Below the pieces are notes generated by a model, which ran no database searches, was not told where the DNA came from, and saw only the letters and a program-made list of their open reading frames with translations. The position numbers and the translations under genes were made by a program. 64,000 nt of DNA. Source: Dermatophagoides farinae (taxonomy: Eukaryota > Arthropoda > Arachnida > Sarcoptiformes > Pyroglyphidae). The stretch spans positions 1,202,001 to 1,266,000 of the forward strand of contig NC_134686.1 in NCBI RefSeq assembly GCF_024713945.1, given 5' to 3'. Numbering within the stretch: the stretch's first letter is position 1; each line of letters begins with the position of its first letter. Below are positions 37,739 through 50,117 of the stretch, in pieces.

Positions 37739-40700
37739 TGTTTGGCCAATCAGTATTGGATGGCAATGTGAGTGAAGCGGCGACCACCACCACCACCACC
37801 ACCACTGCTACCGAAAATATCACCGATATAATTGAACAACAACAGCAACAAAATCATTATAATCAAAATATTGTTGTGACATCGGATTCTTCGTCATCAT
37901 CATCATTTGATAATCATATAAATAATAATAATATCAAAACACAAGACCAAAGTTTTCATCACAATCATAATCATAATCAGCAACGAAAACCACAACAACA
38001 ACAACAACGACAACGACAACAAAAAGATCATTCAAGTCTAGTCAGCACTACCACCACAAGTTTTACAAATAATAATAATAATAATGATGATGATGATGAT
38101 GTTGGAAATGATTTGGCTGTAAATGTAATAGCATCATCATCATCATCATCCATAACATCAACAATAACAACAACAACAACAACAACAACTACAGCAGAAA
38201 TAGTGAAAAATATTCAACAACCTCCGCCCTCATTATCATCATCAATAACAACAACAACAACAACGTCTTCGTTTTTGTTGTCATCATCATCATTACCATT
38301 ACCATCATATTATTGTTCAACGAATTTATTTACCAATAATATAGCACAACAACAACAACCAATTACAACATTATCGCCGTCCTCCACTTTTTCATACAAG
38401 AATAATAATAATTCAACTTCCAAATTTTTATCGCCATCACCATCATCATCATCATCATCACATCAATCAGTAAAACGTTCAATTTTATATGAACATTTAT
38501 TGAAAGAATTATCACCAACACCATTAGCATCATCATCGAATGCATTACAAAATCATTCAAATTTGAATATTAATAATAATAATAATGAAACATTCGAATT
38601 TTTTCTTCCAATATCATCAGCATCATCATCATCATTTTTAAATAATAACAAGTAAATTGAATTTGTAAAATTTTTTTTAAATTAATTTTTTTTTCTTCTA
38701 CTTTTACAGACCGAATTCTGTACAAAATGATCAGTATTTATCAATTATTAATGATACAAAGAAATCTACAAAAAGAAAAACACAACGAAAACAAAAACAA
38801 CACCAGCAACAACAACAACAACGAAATAATAACCGAAGTTCAATGAAAAATCGAGTCAATCGTAATAATAAAAATAGTGATGGACTGATAAATAATAATA
38901 GTAACAGTGGTCGTAATAAAAGAAAATCAAAAAAACAAGAATTACTTTTACAACAACAACAACAACAAGAAGATTCAATATTAGAATCATTACCTATACA
39001 AGTTGTGGCTGCATTGTTATTAAATCAACAACAACAACAACAACACCATCATCATCAACATAATAATTTAACTGCTACAACAAATTTGGATCAAAATAAT
39101 TCATTATTTCTATCAAATTCATCAAATTTAAATAATTTTATTATTGGTAATGATATAAATTCTATTGGAACTTCATCATCATCAACAACAACAACAACTA
39201 CTACGACATTAACAACAACAACAACAAATACAAAAACAATTGTCAGTGACAATATAAAAGAATTGATTAAAATTGACAATATAATGAATCTATCAACAAA
39301 ACAATCACCAATGCCAATTGCATTGACAACAAAAACAACGGCCAATAATAGTAATAAAAATAATAATAATAATTCCAATGAAGATGATTCTTCAATTCCT
39401 TTAAATTTATGTGTAAAAAAATCATCATCATCATCATCATCGACATCGTCATCGTCATTGTCTTCAAATAATAGTAATAATAATAATAATGTCTCATCAT
39501 TGCAGCATAACAATTTTGGTAGCAATAATAATAAATTACATCTTCACCATCAACACCATCATCATCAACAACAATTACAACAACCAGATTCTCATACACT
39601 GAATTTAGTCAAAAATCTAGCCCAATTACAGCAACAACAAAATTCTCAACAACAATTACAATTCAATAACAGTCTGCTATCGCAACAACAACAACAACAT
39701 CAACAGCCTCAACAACAACAAAAGAAACGTGGAAGAAAACCGAAATCAACATTGATGGCATATGGCGATCCACAGCCACATCCAACACAAACGCATCATC
39801 AGCCATTATTACAGCAGCAGCAGACGCCGCCAACATTGCCGTTACCGGATTTTTCCGGTTTCGGTAATTTATTGGCTGCATTCAATCAACAGCAAGCCCA
39901 TCTTCAGCAACAACAACAACAACAGCAGCAGCAGCCACGAAAACGTGGCCGTCCGCCTACATTATCACCACCACACAATGCCCATCAAAATAGTTTGGCT
40001 AATTCAAAATTAGCTACCAATCAACAAGCTACCAGTGCCTTTCATCAAAATACTTATCCATTCAATTTGTTTAATACTCCTGCGGCGAATGATGGAATCA
40101 TACCGAATTTTCCTGGTCTCAATGCTCTATCGTTGGCGGCAGCGGCTGCACTTGCTGGTGGTGGTCAATTGGCTAATCACCAATTATTCAATAATGCTGT
40201 CAATCAGTTTAGCATTCTACAGAAACTTAATCCAAATCTATTGAATGCAAATCTATTTGCCAATCTAAAGAATCCAATGGAATTGGCTGCAGCAGCAGCT
40301 GCAGTAACAGCAAATAGTAATGACATTGTTAATAATAAACATTCATCAGCTTCCTCATCATCATCATCATCATCGAAATTTGTTGATCCGGCTTTATTGC
40401 TACAAAAAGAGCTAAATGATCAAATGCAGGCCAATTTTCTTTCATCATTACCTGCTGCTGTGGCCAAGAATCTAATTGGTGATCAATCCGGTGGTAGCAA
40501 CACTTCGATGAATAAAAGTTCATTTGCTCATAAATCGAATTCAAGCGATAAACAGCTACGTATTTCTTTGAATCATGGGTAAGTTTAATTAAATTAATTT
40601 TAATCATTTCTAATTCTAAAAAAAATTCTAGATTTCAACGTTTCACTTATATTACGGGATTTTCTAAATCGGGAACAATTGAAGGTGATGTTATTTATAT

Positions 40701-43700
40701 TGCACCATGTAAAAAGAAAATAAAAAGCTATCAAGATTTAATAAAGGTACTGTTTTTCAGGTTTTTTTTTGTCGAAATAATTTTTCTGTTTTGTTTTTCT
40801 TTGATGTTCAATAGTATTTAAGCAAAAATAATGTGGTCAATTTAAGTCGTGAAAATTTTAGCTTTGATCCCAATGTAATCATTGGCCAATTCATTCCAAA
40901 TATTGCACAATTACCAAGTGATGTAAGTCTTTTTAAAGAAAAAAAAATACAATTCATGAACAATTGGGATTTGAATATAATTTTTTTTTTGTTTCTGTTT
41001 GCTTTCAGGTCATATTGAGTGAAAATCAGATGAAAGTTCATCTGGAAGAATTGAGCAAGATACGAAATTTGGATCTATCTGCTACCAGTATAACAGCCGT
41101 ACCTCCACAGCAAACGATTGCACAATCAAATCAGAATAATAGTAGTAGTAATCATATTATTCCAGAGAAAAAGAAACGTGTTCGTGATAGTGGTGGTACA
41201 AGAAATGTTTATGATTCAATCAAAGGATTTAATACTAGAAGTAAAACGGCAGCTGTTGTTCATCAAAATAATGATATTAAAAATAATGAACTTGAACCAT
41301 CGGTTACGATAACAATACAGAATCCGATGGTAACACCAGCACCGATAAGAGGTACTAAACGTAAATCTACTGAACGACATGAAACAGCAAGAAATGAAAA
41401 ATTATTAAAAAAACAACAAGAAGAAGTAAGTGTTGATTTTTTTTCTTCTATATTTATAATGCTCAAAATGTTTAATTTTCTGGTTTATTTTTTTTTTGTT
41501 TCTACCTACCACAAAGCTTGAACGAAAACAACGAGAATTAAAAGAAAAAGAAGAAGAAGAATTACGAAAGGTTAGTAATAGTAGTGGTCTATAGTTTGAA
41601 GATTTTCATATGGATAAAATTGGTTTTTGTTTTCAGATAAAAGAAAACCAGGAAAAGCTTTTGGAATTACAGAAGCAAGAACAATTAAAAATATCGGCCG
41701 AAATTGAACATGAACGTGTTAGTCAACATCAAATGTTTATACATGCATTGAATGAATTGAAATCATCTGAAGATCGCGATTCGAAAAAAGAAGAGCTTAG
41801 TTCGGAAAAAGTAGCACTTCAAGAACGGAAACTATTAAAACGTGTGTTGGAGGTAGAATTATTGAAGGAGTTGAAAAAACCGGTCGAAGATATGATGTTG
41901 AAAGATCATAAAAATTTACCAATATTCAATCGGATACCTGGTCAAAAATTGACTGGTAAAGCATTCGCCGATTTATTAATGGTCTATGAATTTCTTTACA
42001 ATTTTGGCGAAACAATTGGATTCGATGTTGATAGCTTGCCAACGTTAAATTCATTAATGATGGCCTTGTTAAATTTGGATAGCGAAGCTGAAGAAGAATT
42101 AATGTCTATCGTAAATCATTTGGTTATCTGTGCTATCGAAGATCCTGGTATGCCGAATAATATGACAACTTTGATGGGACAAAAACTAAAAGATGCCACT
42201 GTAACTGAACATAATGTGACGGAAATTTTACGATTATATTTTTTGGCCTTCAGTAATGCTGTTCGTGAAGAAGATGAACCAAATCGTGTGGAATGCAAAA
42301 TCCATGAAAGACTTTGTAGTGGCATATCATTTATTGCTCTTGATGCTATTGTCAAATTGGACATTTTAGTTTTTCTATGTAATGAACTATTATGTAATCA
42401 GGCCATTGTTAAACAAATCGATGATAGTATCGAAAGTGTTACTGTATTTAAAAAAGATAAATGGGGTATTGAAAATGATATACGAAAATTTCGCCTGGTT
42501 AAAATGCGACGTGAACGAATCATTGAAGAAGAGAAAGCCAAACAATTGTTATTACAACAGGAAAAAGATAATGCCAATACGAATCAATCGGCAACGACAA
42601 TGGCTGAAAATGGTGGTGAAAACAATGTTACCAATACCGGTGAGAATACAACAGGAACCGGCGAAAATAGCACTGTGATCAGTGATAATGATGAAAGCAA
42701 TACAAATGTCAGTGCTGCTACTTTATCCAATTCAGTGACGACAATCAATTTACCTCCAATCGAATTTGATGACGATGTAAATATGACTAATGAAGAAATT
42801 GATAAAAAAATTGAAAGGTTAAACAAACAATGCAATCAGATGAATAATAAAATGCACAAAGCTTTAAATGCATATCGTGTGTTCCCATTGGGTCAGGATC
42901 GATATCGACGTACTTATTGGGTTTTACCAAATTGTGGTGGTGTTTTTGTCGAAGGCATGGAATCCGGTGAACCAGAAGAATTGGCCAACAATGTTTGGAC
43001 AGAGGAAGAAATTGAAATGGAAAATGCATTGAAAAATGCCATCAATGATGAACCAATGGAAGATCTGACCACTGGTGATGGTGAAATCAAATCCGAATTG
43101 GATAAACAATCAATGAATGGTGATAATGATGTCGAACAAACCGATACAATGTCTATAAAAGAAGAAAATGATGATCGAGATAATGCTTATAAAGATGTAC
43201 CATCTACTGATGATGAGAAAAAACCAATTGTTGATGGTCAACAGGTTAAACCAGAAATGGAACCAAAAATGGAAAAAGATGATGCACTCAAAACCGAATC
43301 AAATGAAAATGAAATGACAACCACCAATCAAATGGATAAGAAAGATGAGCTCTCTGAATCTGAACAAATCGATGTTAACAATGCACAACAAATTGACCAT
43401 ATAACTGTTGATGATGTAAGATGGTTTGATTTAGATCTTGATTTTGAATGTGATCAATCAGTTGAACCGCCGCCGATCATTGATGAATCAACAACAGTGG
43501 AAGAAAAAGATGATGAAGAAACAGCAGAAGAAAAAGAAACGAATGAACAAGAAAAAGATGATCAGAATCAGGAAAACAAAAAAGAAGAAGAAGATGATGA
43601 TGAAGAAGAAGAAGAAATTGCTGAGATCAAAGAAGAACCAATGAGTGAAATGGAAAGAGCATTAACAACGTTCATGTCTCAAGATACATTGGATTGTCTA

Positions 43701-46385
43701 TTCAAAAGGACCGAAATGAATATCGATTGTGCCATACTCAAAGATTGTTTACTACGAATATTATCATCATTTGCACGTAGTGCTACTATTACTAAATTTC
43801 CCAATAGTGAAGTTATCGAAACAGACATAATTGTTTGTCCAACATTACAAAAACGAATTCAATTATGGAAAGTGTTACAATATGAAACACCACGTAAAGT
43901 TCCACGTGAATATCAATTTGGATGGTGGCGTATTACCGATGGTGCTCAACTTAAATCAATGATTGAATTGCTACATTCGAATGCATTACGTGAAAAGAAT
44001 TTACAAAAACATCTGATTAAACATTTGAATTATGCAACAATATCGTGTAGAAATTCTATAGCCAATCTAGATGTTAGTGATTATGATCGCGATGCTTCTG
44101 ATTGGAGAGAATTTGGTGCACCAACAGAAAATCGTTGCCCACATCGGTCATGTATGGGTAAAAATTATTGTCATGAAGTGGCCTTGAGAAAAGATCTTCA
44201 AGTACTTGAATTGATTGAAGCATTTGAAGAAAAAATTCTATCCTGCAGTATGCAGATTCGTAACTGGAAACCATCCAATAAATTATCTAGTGCAGATTTT
44301 AAATCCAAATTGAATCAAAATAAATCATCCAAAACGAATAAAAATGGTAAAAATCGAAAAAATCATAAAAATAATAATAATCACAATGAAAACAGTGATT
44401 GTAGTAATGATTCTATTCAAGAGAATGGTACAAATGGTTGTACACTAGTGATTAGTACTGAAAATAATGGTGATTATGATTTGTTAAGGGTACAGAAAGA
44501 AAAATTATTGGAAATTGAAGCAACCATTGAACGACGTTATCTAAAACCACCATTAGGTTTCAAAAACAATCAAGCTCTTCAATTCACTACCGACAATGGT
44601 AATGGTGGTGATGATTATAATGAATATGCAAACGATGATAATGCTACTGCTGGTTTAATACGTTGGCGTGATGCAGCACGTGAAGCCAAATGTTGTTCAC
44701 AGATTGCAATGGGTCTACATTTTCTTGAAAATTGTATCGCTTGGGATAAATCCATAATGAGAGCGGTAAGTTTTATGTTTTTATGTAAACAACAACAACA
44801 AAAAAAAATTAGCTTCGAAAAAAAGCTTTCTTTTTTAAATTATTTATTATAAGGCAAAGTTTTTTTTTAACATTCTTGTCTCTTTCTCTCTCTCTCTTTC
44901 TTTTTTCTTGAATTTTCTGAAACAAAATGCTAATTAATTGCAATATATCGCTTTGAATGAATGAAATGATTGTGAATGATGTCTGCGACCGTTGCTTTCA
45001 ATTCCCTAAAAAAACAAAACAAAACAAATTGATAACAATATAAAAAACATATCGAAACCAAAAAAATAAAAATAAACTAAATGATGATGATTGATAGAGT
45101 TGCCAATTTTGTGGCTCGGGTGAAAATGAAGCCCAGCTACTTTTGTGTGACTTATGCGACAAAGGGTACCATATGTATTGTTTCAAGCCTAAGATGGAAA
45201 CTGTTCCTGCAGGCGACTGGTTTTGCTATGACTGTCAAAATAAAGTAATTTTTCGCAATCTGATTTACTCACACATCAATGATGGTAACGTTTTGTTTTT
45301 TTCTTTTTGTTTTTATTCTCGTTCATTCACGATAATATAGAATACCATTGATAAGGTTTGCATTGTTTGTGGTAAAAAAGGCAAACTACTAAATTGTGAC
45401 ACCTGTGCCAAAGCATTTCATCCGAACTGTATTGATCCACCTGTCAACAAGTGAGTGCAACATTTTAGATTTATCAATAAATAAATTAATTAATTTTTTT
45501 TTATCATTTTATATAGACAAATCAAAGGCAGATGGATTTGTCATATGTGTATGCGTAAGAATAAACGAAATTCCAGTTCTAAATCATCGAAAAAATCATC
45601 ATCAAAAGAATCATCATCAGCAAATGATGATAGAAATCATGATTCAAACATTATGGGAAATAATTCAAATACAAGAGAATCCAGTAGTAAACGAATGTCG
45701 AATGGAAATGCCAAAGATAAAGGAGAAAAAGAAACGGCCAACAAAAAAGAACGAAAACCAAAAAAGAAACAAGACAAAGAAAAAGATAATTAAAGACAAT
45801 AAAGATAAGGATGAAGATCATCATTTAGAGAAAGAAAAATCTGAAAAAAATGAAAAAATGAGCAATAAAAAATCAATGGAAAAAGAATGTAGTAATAATT
45901 CAAATGCCAATAACAATGGTAATAATATGGCTGGAACAATGGAACAACAACAACAACAATCTTTGGCTACCAATTCATCATCAATAAAGAATGATGAAAT
46001 TGCTTTATGTAAACAAATTACCGATGAAATTATGAAACATGAAACTAGTTGGCCATTTTTGGAACCAGTTAATACGAAACATTTTCCAACATATCGTAAG
46101 ATTATCAAAAAACCAATGGATTTTACACTTATTAAAAATAAATTACAAAATAATAGGTAAGTTGTTTTTAGATGAATTTAATGAAAAATTATTTTTCATG
46201 AACATCACACGCGTTTTTTTTCTTTTAGTTATAAAACCAAAGAAGATTATGCTGCCGACATACGATTAATGTTTGACAATTGTGTTACATTCAATGAAGA
46301 TGAATCACCAGTCGGTCAAGCTGGCCATTTATTACGTGCATTTTTTGAATCACGTTGGAAAGAATTGTTTAACACTCCGATCTAA
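37739..46385 (+). CDS. BAZ2A/B-like (toutatis-type) bromodomain-PHD chromatin protein; 5' end unresolved, one frame break
   Basis: Large nuclear subunit of ISWI-type remodelling complexes. Exons: 37739-38651, 38710-40578, 40632-40746, 40815-40922, 41009-41425, 41517-41570, 41637-44765, 45098-45244, 45341-45450, 45517-46156 and 46229-46385, together about 2550 aa. The first two exons are rich in Ser, Thr, Asn and Gln runs and hold AT-hooks KKRGRKPK (39722-39745) and RKRGRPP (39938-39958). The MBD/TAM domain spans exons 2-4 (LRISLNHG, GTIEGDVIYIAPCKKK, YLSKNN, SFDPNVIIGQF). A charged coil precedes the DDT domain (about 41934-42080), then WHIM parts (YRRTYWVLPNCGGVFVEGMES; FGWWRITDGAQL). Two PHD fingers follow (45098-45244; 45341-45545), then the bromodomain (about 45998-46370; WPFLEPVNTKHFPTYRKIIK). 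No ATG occurs in frame in exon 1, so a start lies upstream. The frame breaks near 45770-45793. Confidence 0.9.
45768..45793 (+). other. Frame break between PHD2 and bromodomain in the BAZ2-like gene
   Basis: Downstream of the second PHD finger the frame runs through Ser/Lys/Glu-rich sequence and hits TAA at 45791-45793. The bromodomain is open one base later, with similar Lys/Glu/Asp-rich composition on both sides of the junction. Removing one A from the A-rich stretch just before (for example the five- or six-A runs at about 45769-45784) joins them. No convincing intron spans the point. Confidence 0.65.
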
Positions 46386-47774
46386 TCAATATTCAATAAC
46401 AACAACATCAACAACAACACAAAACATTTACTCATAATACAAAAACAAAATACAAGTATTTATATTTCATAGCCGAAAAAAAAATTTATAGCCATTCATC
46501 ATCATAAATTGATAATAGTGATATATATTTAAAAATAATGATGATTCTTAGCGCTAAAGGACATTTTGTGCCTTTATCTCTCTATATATAAATAGATAGA
46601 AACGAAGAAAAAAAAATGAATGTTTGTATGAATGTGAATGTGTTTATGTGTGCCGTGTGTAAAAAATTCTCTGTATGTTGATGGAAATTGATGAATTTTT
46701 TTCATTTGTAAATGTTTTTATTATTCAATTAATCAATCAATCAATCAATTGATCCAATCTCTGCCAATAATAATAATAATAATAATTTAGATAATGACAA
46801 CAAAATACATTCCATTACAGAAAAAAAAATTTTTTCCCATTCTTCCTCCACCACTGTCCCTTTCATTTATATATTTTTTTCTCTCATTTTTCTATGTTTA
46901 ATGTTGTAAATATTTTTTTTTCTTCTTCTTCTGTTTTGTTCACAATTTACCTCAATTTTAAACTCGACAAGTCCTAATTGGGCCAACACCCATACTTACA
47001 CACATAATTCATATATATCTATGATCAAGCAGCATGAATTTCAAATATCATCATCATCATCATCATTGTTTTTTTTCATTTGTACTTGAATGACCATAAT
47101 AATGGAAATTGTTTTTTTTATAAATATTCAATTCACATACACAGAGACATATATTCATCAAAAATAAAAAAAACCAACAACTATAATGGCATCTCTCTCT
47201 CTCTTTCTTGCTCTCTCATTTACATCTTGTATCAAATTTTTTTTCTCATTTCATTTTTCATTTTTTTTCTCTTCCTGCTCTTGCAAATTTAACACTCCCA
47301 CACATATATATTTCTCATTTCTTCACAATTCATTATGATGATGATACGCTCATCCTGATTGGGTGAGCAAAATAAATGAAAAAAAAAATTTGATAATTTT
47401 TACAAATAACAATCACACCCATAAACACATACACCCACACACACACACTGTACGACGAAAAAGAAACAAGAAAAATTTATCTCATCTATTGAATTATTTT
47501 CAAACAAACAAAAAAAAAAAATGAAAAGATCTCAAAAATAAAATGAATGAAAAAATTCGAGATGAACATACCAAAAAACAAACAAACAACACACAACATA
47601 CACACAGTATACACGAATTATTAAGATGGTTGTATTTTTGTATTGATATCTGATTGATACTTAATTTTCAAATTCTTAATTTCAATTATTATTTCATTGA
47701 TTTTATTATTATAATATTAACAAAATTATGATTATGATTAATTAAAAAAAAAATGATGACAGTTTTTTTTCTAA
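46386..47774. other. BAZ2-like 3' UTR and flank before the tandem duplication
   Basis: Probably a long 3' UTR in its first part, followed by CAA, ATC, TC and CA repeats. The left edge of the duplicated unit is at about 47606. No other gene is seen. Confidence 0.5.
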
Positions 47775-49921
47775 TTATGATTCAATCTCATTTAAATATG
47801 AATGTGAAAGCTGGTTTTCGGAATCAAAATTGAATTTTTGGCCAAATTCATTATGAAGAAAGAAAGCAATTCGACAATAAGCTGCTATTCTTGGTAAGGA
47901 TTTATTTTCAAACTGGTTGTGTAGTAGTTTATATTTCTGTCCAATCTCCGTATGGACAGCTTCGACGACCCAACGGATTTTTGTGACCAATCTCGAATCA
48001 TTGGTTGGCTCTATGTTTTTTTCTTCCAAATTGGGAATCAGTACATTGAAGCCACGTTTTTTTAGAATCGGTACCACATCACGGAATCCATTATCCAGAA
48101 CAAAATAATCACCAGGCTGTAGCAACACAGATAAACCATCATTTTGGTTGAGTATCTCGTTCAAGATAGTTGCATTGTTTTCATTTACATTGTACGGGCC
48201 AGGAACATCGATAATGAATCCATCGGTAGTGCATATGGTGAAAAGCTTACATAATGTAGTTTTCTTGTTTCCAGAATATGAATTCTTTTGGTATAAATTA
48301 TAAGTTCCATCACAAATAATTATAAGATTATTTTGACAATCCAATAAGTTTTTCACCACAGGTGATGTTCTCTCGTTGATGAGAAAATTTCTGGTAATCG
48401 ATTGATATCCAAATCGATATGGCAAAATATCTACTTCAAAAGATTTTATCACGGAATCAATAGTGGATCCTACCCTTCTTTCTGAACCCAAACCCGAAAA
48501 TACAGCAATAACTTTATTAACATTTCCGGTCCTTAATTTGCAGAGAAATGTCACTATAGCTTGAATGACCGATCGTTTATTGGTGTTTTTCATAAGACTT
48601 TGTAAATGATCAATATCTTCCCAGCTATGAGCAGTAAGAGCATAAAGCTGACATTGTGGCATCAAACGCTTATTTATTTTGTCTTTAATATTTAAAGAAC
48701 TGGATGCTAATAAGTCCATAAATTTCGCCATATCAAATAGTTCGATTTCACATTTATCAGACTCGATTTTGATATTGTTGATTTCATCTTCATTAAGCCA
48801 TCCATTCATTAAATGTTGCTTGCAACACCGATTTCTTTTTGGCACCAAAATTCTTCGCTTCAAAAAAACTTGTAATCTTGCTTCAATGGAGATATCTTTC
48901 AAATTACTTTTTGATGAACAAATGAAGCAGTAACGACGGCTGATTATTGGTCGACAAAACGGCATTTCAATCACATCCTTTACAATTTGTGTATATTCAA
49001 GAATTGGATCTACCATTATTGATTGTGATTGATCATCAATTATAGTTGAAATAGAATCATCGATGGATAAAGTTGATGTAAAGTGTTCGGAATTGTCCAT
49101 CAACATTGAAGAACTGCATGGTTCAGGATCAGGAAGAAGCTGTTTTTTTTCTGGACTGGTTTTGTTATAAATACGTTTGCCACATTTGGAACAGAGGGTA
49201 TCACCAATTTCCACATGTTTATTCAGTGATCGCAAAACTTTGTGAACTTCCTCTTGAGATTTGATTAATTTCCTTCCCACATTAGAACAATTACGTAATC
49301 GAAAACTGCAAATTGGACATCTGGTTTCATCTCTTTGTCTTGACGATAAGCTACTTTCAGACATGATTATTTTCTGTCGAAAAATGTTGTTAATAAATAA
49401 TTAAAATTAATTTAATATTATTTCAATTATTTCAGGTATCTGTGACTTACTCAATTTAGAGATGAAAAATTCGAGGTTAAGGAACAAAATCGTAATGATT
49501 GGTGGTTGAATAATGACGACCAGCAAGCAAATAAGTTGTCGAACGTTAGTTTGGCATGGTTTTTCATATGATTTTGGATAACACACTCGTGGATAACCAG
49601 CTAGCTAGCTGTCACTTGTTACGTAGACCTATAGGTCAAAAGCGATCCTTCCACTACTTTCTTATGTTTGTCCTTGGAAGTTTATGATAACAAACCTTAT
49701 AACCGTCACCTTGATCAAATGTAGCGATTGAGTAGAAAATTCTTCTCTGTATTATCCTAGGCCATAAATAAGTTTTTCCATGCTGTATCTGTAACTATTA
49801 GAATGGTTGCATATTTTCATATTTTTATGGTGGTTCACATTTTTTCAACTGGTTATAATGACAGACATTAGATGGCAGCAGGCGGAACCGGTTCCAATTT
49901 TTTCGGGAATTTGCAAACCCT
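47606..49921. mobile_element. Tandem unit 1: transposon-derived segment
   Basis: A segment of about 2.3 kb that is repeated in direct orientation as unit 2. It starts AGTATACACGAATTATTAAG and contains the minus-strand gene at 47775-49364. Both the short 3' flank and about 500 bp of 5' flank of the gene match unit 2. Homology to unit 2 ends at about 49884 (GATGGCAGCAGGCG). I saw no terminal inverted repeats. AGTATAC is present at the left edge of each unit (47606 and 49922). Confidence 0.7.
47775..49364 (-). CDS. DDE-superfamily transposase-like protein, copy 1
   Basis: Intact single-exon gene of 529 aa. The N-terminus has cysteine pairs (CPICSFRLRNC, LCSKCGKR, later CFICSS and RCCKQH) that suggest zinc-binding modules. 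The C-terminal half looks like an RNase-H-fold DDE endonuclease of the IS5/Harbinger-like DDE_Tnp_4 type. Candidate acidic residues are Asp in IIICDGTYN, Asp in DYFVLDNGFRD and Glu in RWVVEAVHTEIGQ, with the usual Arg-x-x-x-E spacing. The order and context fit; the assignment is by eye. The last residues (SENQLSHSYLNEIES) differ from copy 2. There are no in-frame stops, so it is either recently active or domesticated. Confidence 0.75.
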   Translation of the reverse strand: MSESSLSSRQRDETRCPICSFRLRNCSNVGRKLIKSQEEVHKVLRSLNKHVEIGDTLCSKCGKRIYNKTSPEKKQLLPDPEPCSSSMLMDNSEHFTSTLSIDDSISTIIDDQSQSIMVDPILEYTQIVKDVIEMPFCRPIISRRYCFICSSKSNLKDISIEARLQVFLKRRILVPKRNRCCKQHLMNGWLNEDEINNIKIESDKCEIELFDMAKFMDLLASSSLNIKDKINKRLMPQCQLYALTAHSWEDIDHLQSLMKNTNKRSVIQAIVTFLCKLRTGNVNKVIAVFSGLGSERRVGSTIDSVIKSFEVDILPYRFGYQSITRNFLINERTSPVVKNLLDCQNNLIIICDGTYNLYQKNSYSGNKKTTLCKLFTICTTDGFIIDVPGPYNVNENNATILNEILNQNDGLSVLLQPGDYFVLDNGFRDVVPILKKRGFNVLIPNLEEKNIEPTNDSRLVTKIRWVVEAVHTEIGQKYKLLHNQFENKSLPRIAAYCRIAFFLHNEFGQKFNFDSENQLSHSYLNEIES

Positions 49922-50117
49922 AGTATACAGGAATTATTAAGATGGCTGTATTTTTGTATTGATATCTGATTGATACTTAATTTTCAAATTCTTAATTTCA
50001 ATTATTATTTCATTGATTTATATTATTATAATATTAACAAAACCATGATTATGATTAATTTAAAAAAAATGATGACAGTTTTTTTTCTAATTATGAATGT
50101 GAAAGCTGATTATTCGT
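49365..50117. other. 5' flank of copy 1 and 3' flank of copy 2
   Basis: The first 500 bp match the region upstream of copy 2 (51687-52309) with scattered differences. A non-matching linker of about 37 bp (49885-49921) follows, and then unit 2 begins at 49922. No further gene is seen. Confidence 0.65.

Noticed and set aside
39091-39599. Antisense open frames within the BAZ2-like gene
   Set aside because: Leu/Val/Asp and Tyr runs are shadows of the Asn/Ser/Thr repeats on the coding strand.
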